From: Sclerotinia nivalis
Lineage: Eukaryota; Ascomycota; Leotiomycetes; Helotiales; Sclerotiniaceae
Length of the DNA: 64,000 bases
Direction: 5' to 3'
NCBI GenBank assembly: GCA_029531795.1
Contig: JAPEIS010000002.1
Location: forward strand, 1,674,001 to 1,738,000
The notes below the pieces were generated by a model. That model made no database searches. It had not been told where the DNA came from and was given only the letters and a program-made list of their open reading frames with translations. Made by a program: the position numbers and the translations under genes. Positions 31,637 to 44,981 of the stretch are shown piece by piece; position 1 is the first letter of the stretch; each line of letters opens with the position of its first letter.

Positions 31637-33219
31637 GTAATCAATCGATCGTTCTTATCATCTATAAAATTTAAAAACGAAACTTTTCAGCCCCGACAGG
31701 CACTGTACGGATGCATTTCCGTTACTATACTTTCTGTCCCCTCGACCCCCTCCCTTTCCCAAGTTTTCATTAATACAGTCAATACTGCTACTAATAGAGC
31801 AAATGAAGGTTAACAGATTTTTAGCTTTATCGTTTTGCTATGGGACGATTATCTCAATACCGAAGTAATTCGGGTTCTTCTTGCTCGATTTCCAAAACCC
31901 TTGATTATACTATATACCGATATCTCTCTTACAACAAACAAATATTTCGATATATTTATCAATGGATCTCATCTTTTTCGATCTATTAAACCTTCTATCA
32001 AAACTTCTATTAATCTCTTTGGCTTTGATATACAAATCTTTCAATTAATATTTGTATCTGAAATCGCTAAACTTATAAGAGTCCCTTTTATAATTCAATA
32101 TCTCAAAGATTCTATTTATACTCAAAAGGCTGCGATTCCTTTATTATCAATTATACAATCTACAAACCCAAAAACTGGTAACCGAATCGGATCTCAATTT
32201 AAAACTCAATCTCAAATCTTATACAAAACTAATATTTGTCTTTTTGTTCGAATTGGATTCGATCATTTAGTTCGAAAAGCTGGTTCTTTTGCTGTACTTA
32301 GTACATTGAAAGGACAATTAGGAAACGATGTTAAATTTCTAAAAGAAATCCAAACAATAAATATTGGGTTTGTATTATATATAAACTCTTTAACGAATTT
32401 AATAGTTTTAGAAAATCTTTCAAATATAATCGAAAAAGTATTCAAAATTTACAAAATCGAATGATAACAATTATAGATTACTTATCGATTGAATTATATT
32501 CTACGAATTGTTATAATTTTGGGAGACTTATAATAATTGATTATCATTCCAATCGAATCGGAAATTATATTCGATGCTATCTATGATAATATAGAACAAC
32601 AAACGATCTAAACAATTGAATTTATATAAAACAAAGAATTCGGATTGTATAATTCTATTTGGTTTTTGAGTTTCCCAACTTTGCAATATACAGCCTTTCT
32701 CAAGAACCTTTAGATTCTAGGAACTATAATTAACATTTCCCAAATCGTTTTCAAACCTAAAATAATCTAATGCATTCGATGTTTTCAATAGTACAATATT
32801 CGAGCTTGCTCTCATCCAGAAAGATATCGAATCTGTAATACAACCGAATATACAAAAAAGAATCATTCAACTCGATACAATACAATTCATATTTGTTCAA
32901 CGAAATGTCTACACTATAAAGGCCTTTATTCTGCAGACGATCTATATTGCCCCTTTCGTCTTACTAATAAAGGCTTCAAAAATAAATCGGAAAATAAACT
33001 ATCCAAAAAACCTCAAAAGAAGTTAAAGCTAGAGTTTATATTAATACAAAATACTTTCGAATCCCAAAAGCCGATTTCCTTATAAAGAAATCTATTATTC
33101 TTTCAATTCCAATCCGAATTCTTTCGATATTATCTTTATTGATATTATCCCCTTTTAATCTTTCTAATCGTTTCATTACATTAAAAGTTCTTTTTCTTTC
33201 GATTTCTTTTAATGTATAA
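31637..33219 (+). pseudogene. LINE-B ORF1 (gag-like), copy 1
   Basis: The best preserved section is 209 codons (31835-32464), in frame with the preceding segment. Further on, near 32900-32960, the second knuckle reads KCLHYKGLYSADDLYCPFR, from CxxC-x3-H-x6-C with one Cys lost. The frame ends at a TAA near 33217-33219, about 25 bases before ORF2. No ATG is certain at the start. RNA binding is the family role. The protein is broken by several stops. Confidence 0.65.
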
Positions 33220-33241
33220 TCTCAAATTATCTTTTAAATCA

Positions 33242-36200
33242 TTGATCATTTTATAAGCTAATATAATTAAAAACGTTATTTTATATAAATTAGTACTTTT
33301 TTTAGCTAATGATTCTTGTATTGATATAATTCTAATTCAAGAACCTTATATATTCTCGAATATCTCACATCGAATTACTAAATCCCATCCTGTTTATGAA
33401 ACTTTCATATTATTCGATAACTAGAAAACCCGGTTTCATATGATATCTTATACCCATAAAGATATAAGTATTCGAACTACTCAGCTTTGGTTTGTATCCT
33501 TTCGGGATTTATTATTTTTACAAATTCAATCTTTAATTGATTCTATTCTTATAATCATTAATATTTATAATGCTTTTAGAGATTATACAAATAAGAATTA
33601 AATAATACAAACCCTTTTTGATCTACCTTCGAATATTTTAAATTCTACATTTTTTGTAGGGGATCTAAATCTTCATTATTCGAAATAGAATCCCTTTTAC
33701 TTTTTATATTCAAATTCTGCAGAATCTTTTACAATCTGGTTAGATACAAATTTTTTCAATTTTTTTTCTATAATCGATAAATTTACCTATAATTTGGGCA
33801 ATATTCTCGATTTAGCTTTTCTTTCAGGATTATATACAACTAATATAGTTTCTGCATTGTATTTGAATACAACTTTTGATCATCGATTTTTATTGACAAC
33901 TTTGAATTGAAATACAAGATTTCAAGATCCGATCCAAAGATTCCGAATCAATATATTAAACAAAAAACTCTTCTTTATTTTATTAATAAAGAATTTATTG
34001 AATCTAGATCTACTAGCTTTGAATACAATCACAAATCTTGATAAATTAGCTTTAGATATTATCCAAACTTTATAATCAGTATACACAGGATCAGCTCAAA
34101 GATCATTCGGCCGAAATATAGATCAACTATAATAGAACGAGGTTTATTGGACAACTGTTCAAGAAAACCGAACAAACAACTCTCCAGAATCAAAACAAAA
34201 TCTTCGAAAGGTTATCAAAAAAACAAAAAAGGAATTCTGACTTTTTAAATTTGATTCAATCAAGGAAATAAAAGATATCTTTAAAATAACAAAATAATAT
34301 CAATCAATTAGAATATATCGAATTCCTCCTTTAATAGATTCTTTAGATCATTTTTTTATTACAACAATTCAAACTAAAAGAGATCTATTTATCAATAATC
34401 TGCTGATCAATACAACTGAAATTAACGATATCTTATTTGATTCGTTTTCAATTTTTATTCGTTCAATTACCTTTCTTGTTATCACAATTCAGAATATTCA
34501 AACTACTATCTTTTGTACGGATAATATAATTCCAGAAATAGACAAGATCCCTATCAAGATCTTATAGTTAGTATAACCATTGATCGAATTATATATCTTA
34601 TAATTCTTTCAAAAATACCTCGAAATAAATTACCACCCTAAATACTTCCGATCAACAATTGTAACCATCATTCCGAAACCGAACAAATCAGATCGCACAA
34701 GCCCTAAATCCTATAGATCAATAACTCTACTTTCAATATTAGGAAAAGATTTCGAATATTTGATTACAAAAAAGATATCCTGGATTATTATAACCCTCAA
34801 AGTATTAGCCAAACAACAATTCGAAACGCTTCCCCTACATTCATCAATCGATTTCATAACTTGCTTTATATATGATTTGGAAATAACTTTGAATTCAGAT
34901 TTTAAAGCTATCTTATTAATTATAGATATCAAAGATACTTTTGATATTGTTCTCCCAAAATGTTTGGTCTGTCGATTCAGGGAACAAGGATAGCTTGATA
35001 ATTTAGTTCGATGAATACAATTGTTCTCTACAAATCGAATAATTTGTATTCGACTTGACGGCGAAACAGGGCCCAATATTAATATTAGATATGGTTTGCT
35101 ACAAGGCTCCCCAATTTCGTTTATTCTTTTTATACTTTATATAGCCCCTTTGTTTTAATTAAACAATCCTATTTGAAGATTTGGATATACAAACGATATT
35201 GCATTAATAGCTTTTTTTTTAAGTTTATAATCTAATTATAATCAATTACAATCCGAAATGCTGGAGGCTTTGGATTAAAGCAAATCTGAAGGGATCACTT
35301 TCGATCTTATGAAATTTGAATTGATTCATTTTTTCAAAAACTTCAGAAAAGATATCGAAAGCTTTATTATCTATACAGAAAATCTTTCAATAATAAAGAA
35401 ACCAGGCTTATTAAGATAGTTAAGAGTTTACTTCGATAGGGAATTGAGTTTCAAATCTTATATTCAGATCCTTTCAGCTAAAACTCTTACAATTGCGAAT
35501 GTATTGCGTTTGCTTGGAAGGACAACCCAAAGCATCCCATCAATTTTGCTTCAAAGAGCAATTACAATCTATATTCTGAAGAAATGCTACTTTGTAACTG
35601 AAACCTGATAGCCTGGCCGAATTAGGAAACGAGGCCTAAACTTCACAATCTCGAATCAAATGGATGGATATTTGAAGCTTTTGAATAAGATTGTACTAAC
35701 TAGCACTCAAGCAATCCTTTTTGTATTCCGTACAACTAATACTGTTGTTCTATACAAGGAATCAAATTTAATGCCTTCTAAAATTGAATTAAATTTGATA
35801 TCCCAGAGTTTCGCTACCTAAACGGTTCGGCTAAATCCTAAACATCCCCTTCGAATTCGAATCAAAAATATCCTAGCTAAAGCTGGGGCTAGAACTACTG
35901 AATCAAGGTTCTTAAGAATTATCCTAGCTCTTCCAAAAACTGAATATATTAATCCAATTGCTTTTCCTTCTTGAAAAAACAAAGAACTATATATTATCAC
36001 AGAAACCCAAATCGGTGATCCTTTCGGTCGTTCAAAGAAACAAACAACTAAGAATTTCGAAAAGTTTATATCTACAATTCCAAAAAGTGATTTGTAAGTT
36101 TTCTCCGATGATTCGAAAAACAAAGCTTTGAATAATGCTATAAAAGATGAATTAGTGATTTATTAATATAATCTACAAATAGATCGACAGGCTTTCTTAT

Positions 36201-37107
36201 TAAACTATAATACTGAAATCTTCAATACCGAAACAACTGCAGCTTTGAAAGGTGCTCAAACAATAATACAACTACCCTTAACTAGGTTTGCTACAGACCT
36301 CTAGGTTTTCTTAGATAATTTAGAGGTTGTTATACAATTAGACTTTCATTCTATTAGATCCTTTCAATTTATATTCGAAGAATTCTGCAAACTAACTACA
36401 GCTTGGCCTTTCAGGCTCCGCTTGCTATATACTTGCCCTAACTCAATTCGAATTCGATGAGTTCCTGAGCACTTGAATATCCCCGGAAACGAAGCAATGA
36501 ATAAAACAACTAAAGAGGGAGCAGTTCTCCCATTCCCATTTGATTCTATTTGCACTCTTGCCTCCTTAAAAAGAATCGCTAAAACGAATACCAAATCAAT
36601 AAGAGCTAAATTATAAACAATTACAGTATTATAAAGCTACAATAATCTTTTTATAACTTACAATAACAAATCAATTATGCTTTTTTTTGATCGAATGATA
36701 TTAGGATATATTCTAGCAGCCAGATCTCAATACAACAATTTCGTAGTATATTACAACCGTTTTAATCATGAAGATGCTTATATATTATACTCATATAGGA
36801 AAAGAAAATCTCTTCTTCATTTTTACTTTTGTAAAATTGGAAATGCTTAAAAAACCCTTTCAAAGTTATCACTATTTGAAGCTATCCCCTATCTTTTGGG
36901 AAGTATAAAAAAAACAACGAAACTAACAATTTGGCTCAAATCTACAAGGTTCTATCAGGATATATATCCTCGATTCCCTATATAACTTATTGATTGAAGG
37001 ATTGCTTTGATTTTTATTTTTTATTTTTATTTTATATTATTTTTGGATTTTCTTTGTATAAGGCGTTGGGTTTTGGTTCGGAAAGACTGAGTTTGTATAA
37101 ACTTTAA
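33242..37107 (+). pseudogene. LINE-B ORF2 (APE-RT-RNase H-zinc motif), copy 1
   Basis: The domains are an APE start at 33242 (aligned with LQTNIIKNIIL of copy 2, then an IQEPY motif); RT around 34680-35230, with SPKSYRSITLLSILGKDFE, the DIKDTFDI motif and YTNDIAL, where the first catalytic Asp is changed to Asn; RNase H around 35990-36600, with VPEHLNIPGNEAMNKTTKEGA, a RIP form of the WxPGHxxIxGNE motif; and a C-terminal zinc region near 36770-36850 (DAYILYSYRKRKSLLHFYFCK). The TAA stop at 37105-37107 merges into a 23-base A run. Stops are frequent. Confidence 0.78.
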
Positions 37108-37434
37108 AAAAAAAAAAAAAAAAAAAATTTTATATTGATAAAATCATATTAAAAAGCTCGATTGCGATGATAAAGGAAAGGAGATCAGGAACTGAGGGAT
37201 CTAATTGTATTATAGAGGACAGCTGAAATATCTACTCAAGGGATTAACTCAATACGCAACAACAATCATATAAACTCTGCTGAAGCATTTAGTATATATA
37301 ATACTAGTAAATTTAGATTAGCTAGTTAGAAACCCAGGGGCCTTCCTCCCCTGGCGTCCTTTGTCCCAATTGGGAATTTGAGGCCTGTGCTTCGCATAGA
37401 GCCTCGGACGAAAAATATCACACACACACACATA
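37106..37434 (+). other. 3' UTR of LINE-B copy 1: poly(A) run, folded element, (CA)n tail
   Basis: A run of 23 A starts within the stop codon. About 230 bases later come CCAGGGG/CCCCTGG (7-bp stem) and then a nested fold: GTCC (37356-37359) pairs with GGAC (37406-37409), enclosing the palindrome TCCCAATTGGGA (37364-37375) and the hairpin GAGGC/GCCTC (37380-37405) with an inner TGTGC/GCATA stem. A CA-rich tail and CTACGACCACCTA follow. Confidence 0.7.
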
Positions 37435-37488
37435 CTACGACCACCTACACACCTTCTACGACCATCTAGGAAGAATTGAATTTTTCGA

Positions 37489-37512
37489 AAAACGTATTTA
37501 TTATTACGTTTT
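37489..37512 (+). other. 5' hairpin of LINE-B copy 2
   Basis: AAAACGT (37489-37495) pairs with ACGTTTT (37506-37512) over the same 10-base loop as copy 1. The top pairs differ from copy 1 but remain complementary. Confidence 0.75.
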
Positions 37513-37513
37513 A

Positions 37514-39097
37514 GTGATCAATCGATCGTTCTTATTATCTATAGGATTTAAAAACGAAACTTTTCAGTTCCGGCAGACGTTGTACGGACGCGTTTCTGCT
37601 ACTATACCTTTTGCCCTCTCGATCTTCTCCCTTTCCCAAGTTCTCATTAATATAGTCAATACTGTTACTAATAGAGTAAATAAAGGTCAACAGATTTTTA
37701 GCCTTATCGTTTCGTTATGGGATGATTATCTCAATATCGAAGCAGTTCGGGCTCTCCTTGTTCGATTTCGAAAACCTTTGATTGTATTATATATCGATAT
37801 CTCTTTTACAATAAATAAGTATTTCGATATGTTTATCAATGGATCTTATTCTTTTCGATCTATCAAACCTTTTACCAAAACTTTTATCAATCTTTTTGAT
37901 TTTGATGTACAAATCTTTCAATCAGTATTCGCGTTTGAAATCGCTAAACCTATAAAAACCCCTTTTACAATCCAATATTTTAAGGATTCCATTTATACTT
38001 AAAAAACTGTAATTCCTTTATTATTAATTATACAATCTACAAATTCAAAAACTAATAACCGAACCGGATCTCAACCCAAAACTCAATCTCAAATCTTATA
38101 CAAAACTAATACTCACCTTTTTATTCGAATTGAATTCGATTATTCAGCTCGAAAAACTGGTTCCTTCGTTATATTTAATGTATTAAAAGAATAATTAGAA
38201 AACGATGTTAAACTTCTAAAAGAAGTCCAAACAATAAATACTAGATTTGCACTATGTATAAACTTTTTAGCGAATTTAACAGCTTTAGAAAATCTTTCAA
38301 ATATAATCGAAAAAGTATTCAAAACCTGTAAAATCGAACGACAATAATCATAGATTATCTATCGATTGAATTATATTCCATGAACTATCACAATTTTAGG
38401 AGATTTACAATAATTGATTATCATCTTAATCGAATCGGAAACTATATTCGATGCTATCCACGATAATATAGGACAACAAGTAATCCAAGCAATTGAATTT
38501 ATACAAAACAAAGAATCCGGATTATATAATTCTACTTGGTTTTTAAATTTCCCAACTTTACAATATACAACTTTTCTCAAAAACCTTCGAATTTTAGGAA
38601 TTACAATTAACACTTCCCAAATCGTCTTCAAATCCAAGATAATCTAATACACTCGATACTTTCAATGATACAATACTCGAATTTACTTTTGTTTAGAAAG
38701 ATACCGAATCTATAATACAACCGAACATACAGAAAAGAATCATTCAATCCGATACAATACAATCCATACTTGTCCAATAAGGTACCTACACTGTAGAGGC
38801 TTCCATTCTGCAGACGATCTATATTGCCCCCTTCGTCTTATTAACAAAAGCTTCAAAAGTAAATCGGAAAAACAAGCTATCCAAAAAATTTCAAAAGAAG
38901 CTAGGGCTAGAATTTATATTAATGCAAAATACTTTCGAATTCTAAAAGTCGATTCCCCTATAGAGAAACCTATTATTCCTTCAACTTCAATCCGAATTCC
39001 TTCGATACTATTTTTATTGATATTATCCCCTTTTAATCTTTCTAATTGTTTTATTACATTAGAAACTCCTCCTCTCCCGATTTCTTTTAATATATAA
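37514..39097 (+). pseudogene. LINE-B ORF1 (gag-like), copy 2
   Basis: A 162-codon open segment (37514-38002; the first codon is GTG) matches copy 1. The knuckle region near 38778-38830 is the best preserved of the three copies: C-PIRYLHC-RGFH-SADDLYC. The frame ends at TAA 39095-39097. Several in-frame stops are present. Confidence 0.65.
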
Positions 39098-39119
39098 TTC
39101 CAGATTATCTTTTAAACCA

Positions 39120-42100
39120 TTGATCATTTTACAAACTAATATAATTAAAAACATTATTTTATATGAATTAATACTTTTTTTAATTAATAATTCTTATATT
39201 AATATAATTCTGATTCAAAAACCTTATACATTTTCGGATATCTCACATCGAATCATTAAATCCTATCCTGCTTATAAAACTTTTACATTATTCGATAACT
39301 AGGAAACTCAATCTTGTATAATATCTTATACTCGTAAAGGTACAGATATTCGAGCTATTCAGCTCTGATTTGTATCCTTTCGGGATTTATTATTTTTACA
39401 AATTCAATCTTTAATTGATTTTATTCTTATAATCATTAATATTTATAATGCTTCTAGAAATTGTACAAATGAAAACCAAACAATACAAACCCTTTTTGAT
39501 CTACCTTCGAATATTTTAAATTCTATATTTCTTACAGGGGATCTAAACCTTTATTATTCGAAATAAAATCCCTTTTATTCTTCACATTCAAATTCTATAG
39601 AATCTTTTACAATCTAACTAGATACAAATTTTTTCAATTTTCTTTCTACAATCGATGAATTTACTTATAATTTGAGCAACGTTCTCAATTTAGTTTTTCT
39701 TTCAGGACTATATACAACCAATATAACTTCTACATTACATTTGAATATAACTTTCGATTATCGATTCTTATTAACAACTTTGAATTGAAATACAAGATTT
39801 CAGGATCCGATCCAAAGACTCCGAATCAATACATTAAACAAAAAACTCTTCTTTATTTTATTAATGAAGAATTTATTAAATCTAGATTTATTAGCTCTAA
39901 ATACAATTACAAATCTTGATAAATTAACTTTAGATATCATTCAAACTCTACAATTAGTATACATAGAATCAACTCAAAGATCATTCGGCCGAAACATAGA
40001 TCAATTATAATAAAACGAAGTCTACCAGACAGCTATTCAAGAAAACCAAACGAACAATTCTCCAGAATCAAAACAAAATCTTCGAAAAATTATCAAAAAA
40101 GCGAAAAAGGAATTCTGACTTTCTAAACTTGATTCAATCAAGGAAATAAAAGATATCTTTAAAATGACAAAATAATATCAATCAATTAAAATATATCGAA
40201 CTCCTTTTCTAGTAAATCCTTTAGATCATTCTCTTGCTATAATAATTCAAACTAAAAAAGATCTACTTATCAATAATCTGCTAATCAATACAATTGAAAT
40301 TAACGATATCCTATTTGATTCGTTTTCAACTTTTATTCGTTCAATTGCCTTTCCTATTATTACAATTCAGGATATTCAAACTACTATCCTTTGTACAGAT
40401 AATACAGTTCCAGGAATAAACAAAATCCCTATCAAAATCCTACAATTAGTATAGCCATTGATCGAATTATATATCTTACAACTCTTTCAAAAATGTCTCG
40501 AAATAAATCACCACCCTAAATACTTCCGATCAACAATTATAATCATCGTTCTAAAACCAAACAAATCAGATCATACAAGTCCTAAATCCTATAAACCAAT
40601 AACTCTGCTTTCAGTATTAGAAAAAGATCTCGAACGTTTGATTGCAAAGAAGATATCCTGGATTGCTATAATCCTCAAAGTACTAATCAAACAACAGTTC
40701 AGAATGCTTCCTTTGCATTCATCAATCGATCTTACAACTTGCTTTACATATGATTTGGAAATGGTTTTGAATTCAGGTTTTAAAGTTACCTTATTAATTA
40801 TGGATATCAAAAATGCTTTTGATACTATTCTCTTAAGATATTTGGTCTGTTGATTTAGGGAACAAGGATGGTCTGATAATCTAGTTCGATAGATACAATC
40901 GTTTTTTACAAATCGAACAATTTGTATTCAATTTGATAACGAAATAGAATTTAACATTAGTATTGAATATGATTTACTATAAGACTTTTCAATTTCGTTT
41001 ATTTTTTTTATACTTTATATAATCTCTTTATTTTGATTAAACAATCCTATTCGAAGATTTGGATATATAGACGATATTATATTAATAGCTTTTTCTTTAA
41101 ATTTACAATCTAATTATAATCAACTACAATCCGAAATGCTGAAGGCTTTAGATTGGGATAAATCTGAAAGGATCACTTTCAATCCTATAAAATCTGAACT
41201 GATTCACTTCTTCAAAGGTTCTAGGAAAAGTATCGAAAGCTCCATTATCCATACAGAAAATCTTTCAATAATAGAGAAATCAAATCCATTAAAATAATTG
41301 AAGGTTTACTTCAATAGAGAACTGAATTTCAAACCTCATATCCAAATCCTTTCAGCTAAGGCTCTTACAATTACAAATGCATTGTGTTCACTTAGAAAAA
41401 CAATTCAAAGCATTCTATCAATTTTGCTTCAAAAAACGATTACAATCTATATTCTAAAGAAATACTACTTTGCAGCCGAAACCTAATGGCCTAATCGAAC
41501 TAGGAAACGAAGCCTAAACTTCATAATCTCAAATCAAATGGATAGACATTTGAAACTTTTGAATAAAATTGTACTAACTAATACTTAAACAATCCTTCCT
41601 GTATTTCGTATAACTAATACTATTACTCTATATAAAGAATCAAATCTGATATTTTCTGAGATTGAACTAAATTTGATATCCCAAAACTTCACTACCCAAA
41701 CAACTCGATTAAATCCTAAACATCCCCTTCGAATTCGAACCAAAAATATCCTAGCTAAAGCTGAGGCTAGAATTACTGAATCAAGATTCTCAAGAATTAT
41801 TCTAGCTCTTCCAAAAGCTGAATATATCAATCCAATTGCTTTTCCCCCTTAGAAGAACAAAGAATTATATATTATCATAGAAACCTAGATCGATAGTCTT
41901 TTCGATCATTCGAAGAAACAAACAACTAAGGATTTCGAAAGGTTTATATTTACGATTCCAAAAAGTAATTTACAAATCTTCTCCGATAATTCGAAAAGCG
42001 AAACTCTGAATGGTACTATAGGAAATAGATCAATGATTTATCAATACAATCTACAAATAGATCGATAGGCTTTCTCATTAGACTGTAATATTGAAATCTT

Positions 42101-42985
42101 CGATACCGAAGCAGCTGCAGCTTTGAAAGATGCTCAAACAGTAATACAGCTACCTTCAACTAGATTCGCTACGGACCCCTGGATTTTCTTAGATAACCTA
42201 GAAATTACTATACGATTAGATTCTCATTCTATTGGATCCTCTCAATCTATATTCGAAGAATTCTGCAAACTAACTACAGCTTAACCTTTTAGATCTCGTT
42301 TGCCATATACTTGCCCTAGCTTAATTCGAATTCGATGAATTCCTAAACACTTGGATATCCCCGAAAACAAAACAGTAGATAAAGCAATTAAAAAAAAAGC
42401 AGCTCTCTTATTTCTATCTGATCTTATCTGCATTTTTGCCTTCTTAAAAAGAATCGTTAAAACGAATACCAAATCAACAAAAACTAAATTATAAACAACT
42501 ACAACATTACAAAACTACAATAATCTTTTTATAACTTACAATAACAAATCGATCATATTTTTTTTTGATCGAACAATACTAGGATATATTCTAACAATCA
42601 AATCTCAACACAACGATTTCGCAATATATTACGATTATTTCAATTACAAAGATGCTTATATATTATACTCATATAGGAAAAGAAAATCCCCTTTTCATTT
42701 TTATTTTTGTAAAATTGAAAATACTCAAAAAACCCTTTCAAAGTTATTATCATTTAAAACCATCCTCTATCTTTTGGGAAGTATAAAAGAAACAACGAAA
42801 CTAATAGTTTGACTCAAATCTACAAAATTCTATCAGGATATATGTCCTCGATTCTCTATACAACTTATTGATTGAAGGATTGTTTTGATTTTTATTTTTT
42901 ATTTTTATTTTATATTATTTTTGGATTTTCTTTGTATAAAACATTAGGTTTTGATTCGAAAAGACTGAATTTGTATAAACTTTAA
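39120..42985 (+). pseudogene. LINE-B ORF2 (APE-RT-RNase H-zinc motif), copy 2
   Basis: APE starts near 39120 (LQTNIIKNIIL ... IILIQKPYTFSDISHR). A 131-codon RT segment (40458-40853) contains SPKSYKPITLLSVLEKDLERLI, FRMLPLHSSIDLTTCF and MDIKNAFDTI. The active site GYIDDIILIA (near 41060) keeps both Asp, unlike copy 1. The RNase H motif is near 42335 and the zinc region near 42655-42730. The TAA stop at 42983-42985 leads into a 16-base A run. Confidence 0.78.
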
Positions 42986-43308
42986 AAAAAAAAAAAAAAT
43001 TTTATATTGATAAAATCATATTAAAAAGCTCGATTGCGATAACGAAGGAAAAGAGATCAGAAATCGAGAGATCTAATTATATTATAAAGGATAACTAAAA
43101 TATCTATTCAAGGGATTAACTCAATACACAATAGCAATCATATAAACCCTATTGAAGCATTTAGTATATATAATACTAGTAAATTTAGATTAACTAATTA
43201 GAAACCCAGGGGCCTTCCTCCTCTAATGTCCTTTATCCCAATTGGGAATTTGAGGCCTGTGCTTCGTACAGAGCCTCGGACGAAAAATATCATATACACA
43301 CACACACA
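42984..43308 (+). other. 3' UTR of LINE-B copy 2: poly(A) run, folded element, (CA)n tail
   Basis: Sixteen A follow the stop. The nested fold is conserved: GTCC (43228-43231) with GGAC (43278-43281), TCCCAATTGGGA inside, and GAGGC/GCCTC with an inner TGTGC/GTACA stem that re-pairs after a change in copy 1. The upstream CCAGGGG stem is broken here. The tail is CACACACACACA. Confidence 0.7.
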
Positions 43309-43372
43309 CTACGACCACCTAAACAGAGAAACACACCTTCCACAACCATCTAAGAAGAATTGAATTTTTCGA

Positions 43373-43396
43373 AAAATGTATTTATTATCGCATTTT
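43373..43396 (+). other. 5' hairpin of LINE-B copy 3
   Basis: AAAATGT (43373-43379) pairs with GCATTTT (43390-43396), the innermost pair being a G-U wobble, over a 10-base loop. This is the third different sequence with the same stem. Confidence 0.7.
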
Positions 43397-43397
43397 A

Positions 43398-44981
43398 GTA
43401 ATCAATCGATCATTCTTATCATCTATAGGATTTAAAAACGTAACTTTTCAGCCTCGGCAGACACTATACAGATACGTTTCCGCCATTATACCTTCCACCC
43501 CCTCGACCCCTTTCTTTTCCCAAGCTTTTATTAATACAATCAATACTATTACTAATAGAACAAATAAAGATCAACAGATTTTTAGCCTTATCGCTTCATT
43601 ATAAAACGATTATCTCAATACCGAAACAATTCGGGCTTTCCCTACTCAACTTCGAAAACCCTTGATTATATTATATACCGATATCTCTCTTACAACAAAT
43701 AAGCACTTCGATACATTTATCAATAAATTTTATCTTCCTTGATCTATTAAACTTTCTACCAAAACTTCTATCAATCTCTTTAACTCTAATATACAAACCT
43801 CTCAACCAATATTCGTATCTAAAATCACTAAACCTATAAAAGTCTCTTCTACAATCCAATATCTCAAGAATTCTACCTATACTCAAAAAACTACAACTTC
43901 TTTATCATCAATTATATAATCTACAAATCCAAAAACTAATAACCGAACCGAATCTCAATCCAAAACTCAATCTCAAATCTTATACAAAACTGATACTCAT
44001 CTTTTTGTTCAAATTGAATTTGATTATCCAGCTCGAAAAACCGATTCCTTTGTTATACTTAATATATTAAAAGAACAATTAAAAAACAATACTAAATTTC
44101 TAAAAAAAATCCAAACAATAAATACTAGATTTATATTATATACAAACTCTCTAACAAATTTAACAACTTTAGAAAACCTTTCAAATATAATCAAAAAAGT
44201 ATTCGAAATCTACAAAATTGAACAACAACAATCATAGATTACCTATCGATTGAATTACATTCCATAAACCATCACAACTCTGAAAAACTCACAACAATTG
44301 ATTATCATCCCAATCGAATCGAAAACTATACTCGACACTATCCACAATAATACAAAACAACAAATAATCCAAACAATTAAATTTACACAAAACAAAGAAT
44401 CCAGATTATATAATTCTACTTGATTCTTGAGTTTCCCAATTTTGCAATATACAACTCTTCCCAAGAACCTTCGGATTCTAAAAACTACAATTAACATTTC
44501 TCAAATCGTTTTCAAACCTAAGATAATCCAATACACTCAATACTTTCAATAGCACAATATTCGAACTTGCTTTCATCCAAAAAGATACCAAATCTATAAC
44601 ACAACCAAACATACAGAAAAAAATCATTCAACCCGATACAATACAATCCATACTTACCCAACGAAATGTCTACACTATAAAAACCTCCATCCTACAAACA
44701 ATCTATATTGTCCTTTTCGTTTTACTAACAAAAACCCCAAAAACAAATCAGAAAAACAAACTATCCAAAAAACCTCAAAAAAAGCTAAAACTAAAACTTA
44801 TACTAATACAAAATGTTCTCGAACCCCAAAAACCGATTCCCCTATAAAAAAACCTATTACTCCTTCAACTTCAATCCGAACTCCTTCGATACTATCTTCA
44901 TTGATACTATTCCCTTCTAATCTTTCTAATCGTTTCATTATATTAGAAACTTCTCCTTTTCCGATTTCTTTTAATATATAA
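43398..44981 (+). pseudogene. LINE-B ORF1 (gag-like), copy 3
   Basis: It is collinear with copies 1 and 2 but lacks open segments longer than about 60 codons on the plus strand. G-to-A changes have removed most Gly, Asp and Trp codons and several Cys codons of the knuckles (near 44655-44720). The end is TAA at 44979-44981. Confidence 0.6.

Larger units (their letters stand above)
31590..37434 (+). mobile_element. LINE-B copy 1 of a three-copy tandem array (Tad-like)
   Basis: The element is about 5.85 kb: 5' hairpin, ORF1, ORF2, a poly(A) run at the ORF2 stop, a folded 3' UTR and a (CA)n tail. It is bounded on both sides by CTACGACCACCTA (31577-31589 and 37435-37447). Its 5' end is the shortest of the three copies. 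It is followed directly by copy 2 in the same orientation. It inserts into LTR-E. Confidence 0.85.
37448..43308 (+). mobile_element. LINE-B copy 2 of the tandem array
   Basis: It has the same organisation and orientation as copy 1 and lies between the boundary motifs at 37435-37447 and 43309-43321. Its 5' end is longer than that of copy 1: it begins with CACACCTT followed by CTACGACCATCTA (37456-37468), a near-copy of the boundary motif, before the common AGGAAGAATT. Differences from copy 1 are mainly transitions. Confidence 0.85.

Noticed and set aside
31556..31834. Start of a LINE-B protein at 31556
   Set aside because: The first codons lie in LTR-E and in the boundary motif, upstream of the element start.
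37106..37128. Poly(A) run as the true 3' end of LINE-B
   Set aside because: About 310 bases of conserved sequence with stable stems follow in all three copies before the boundary motif.
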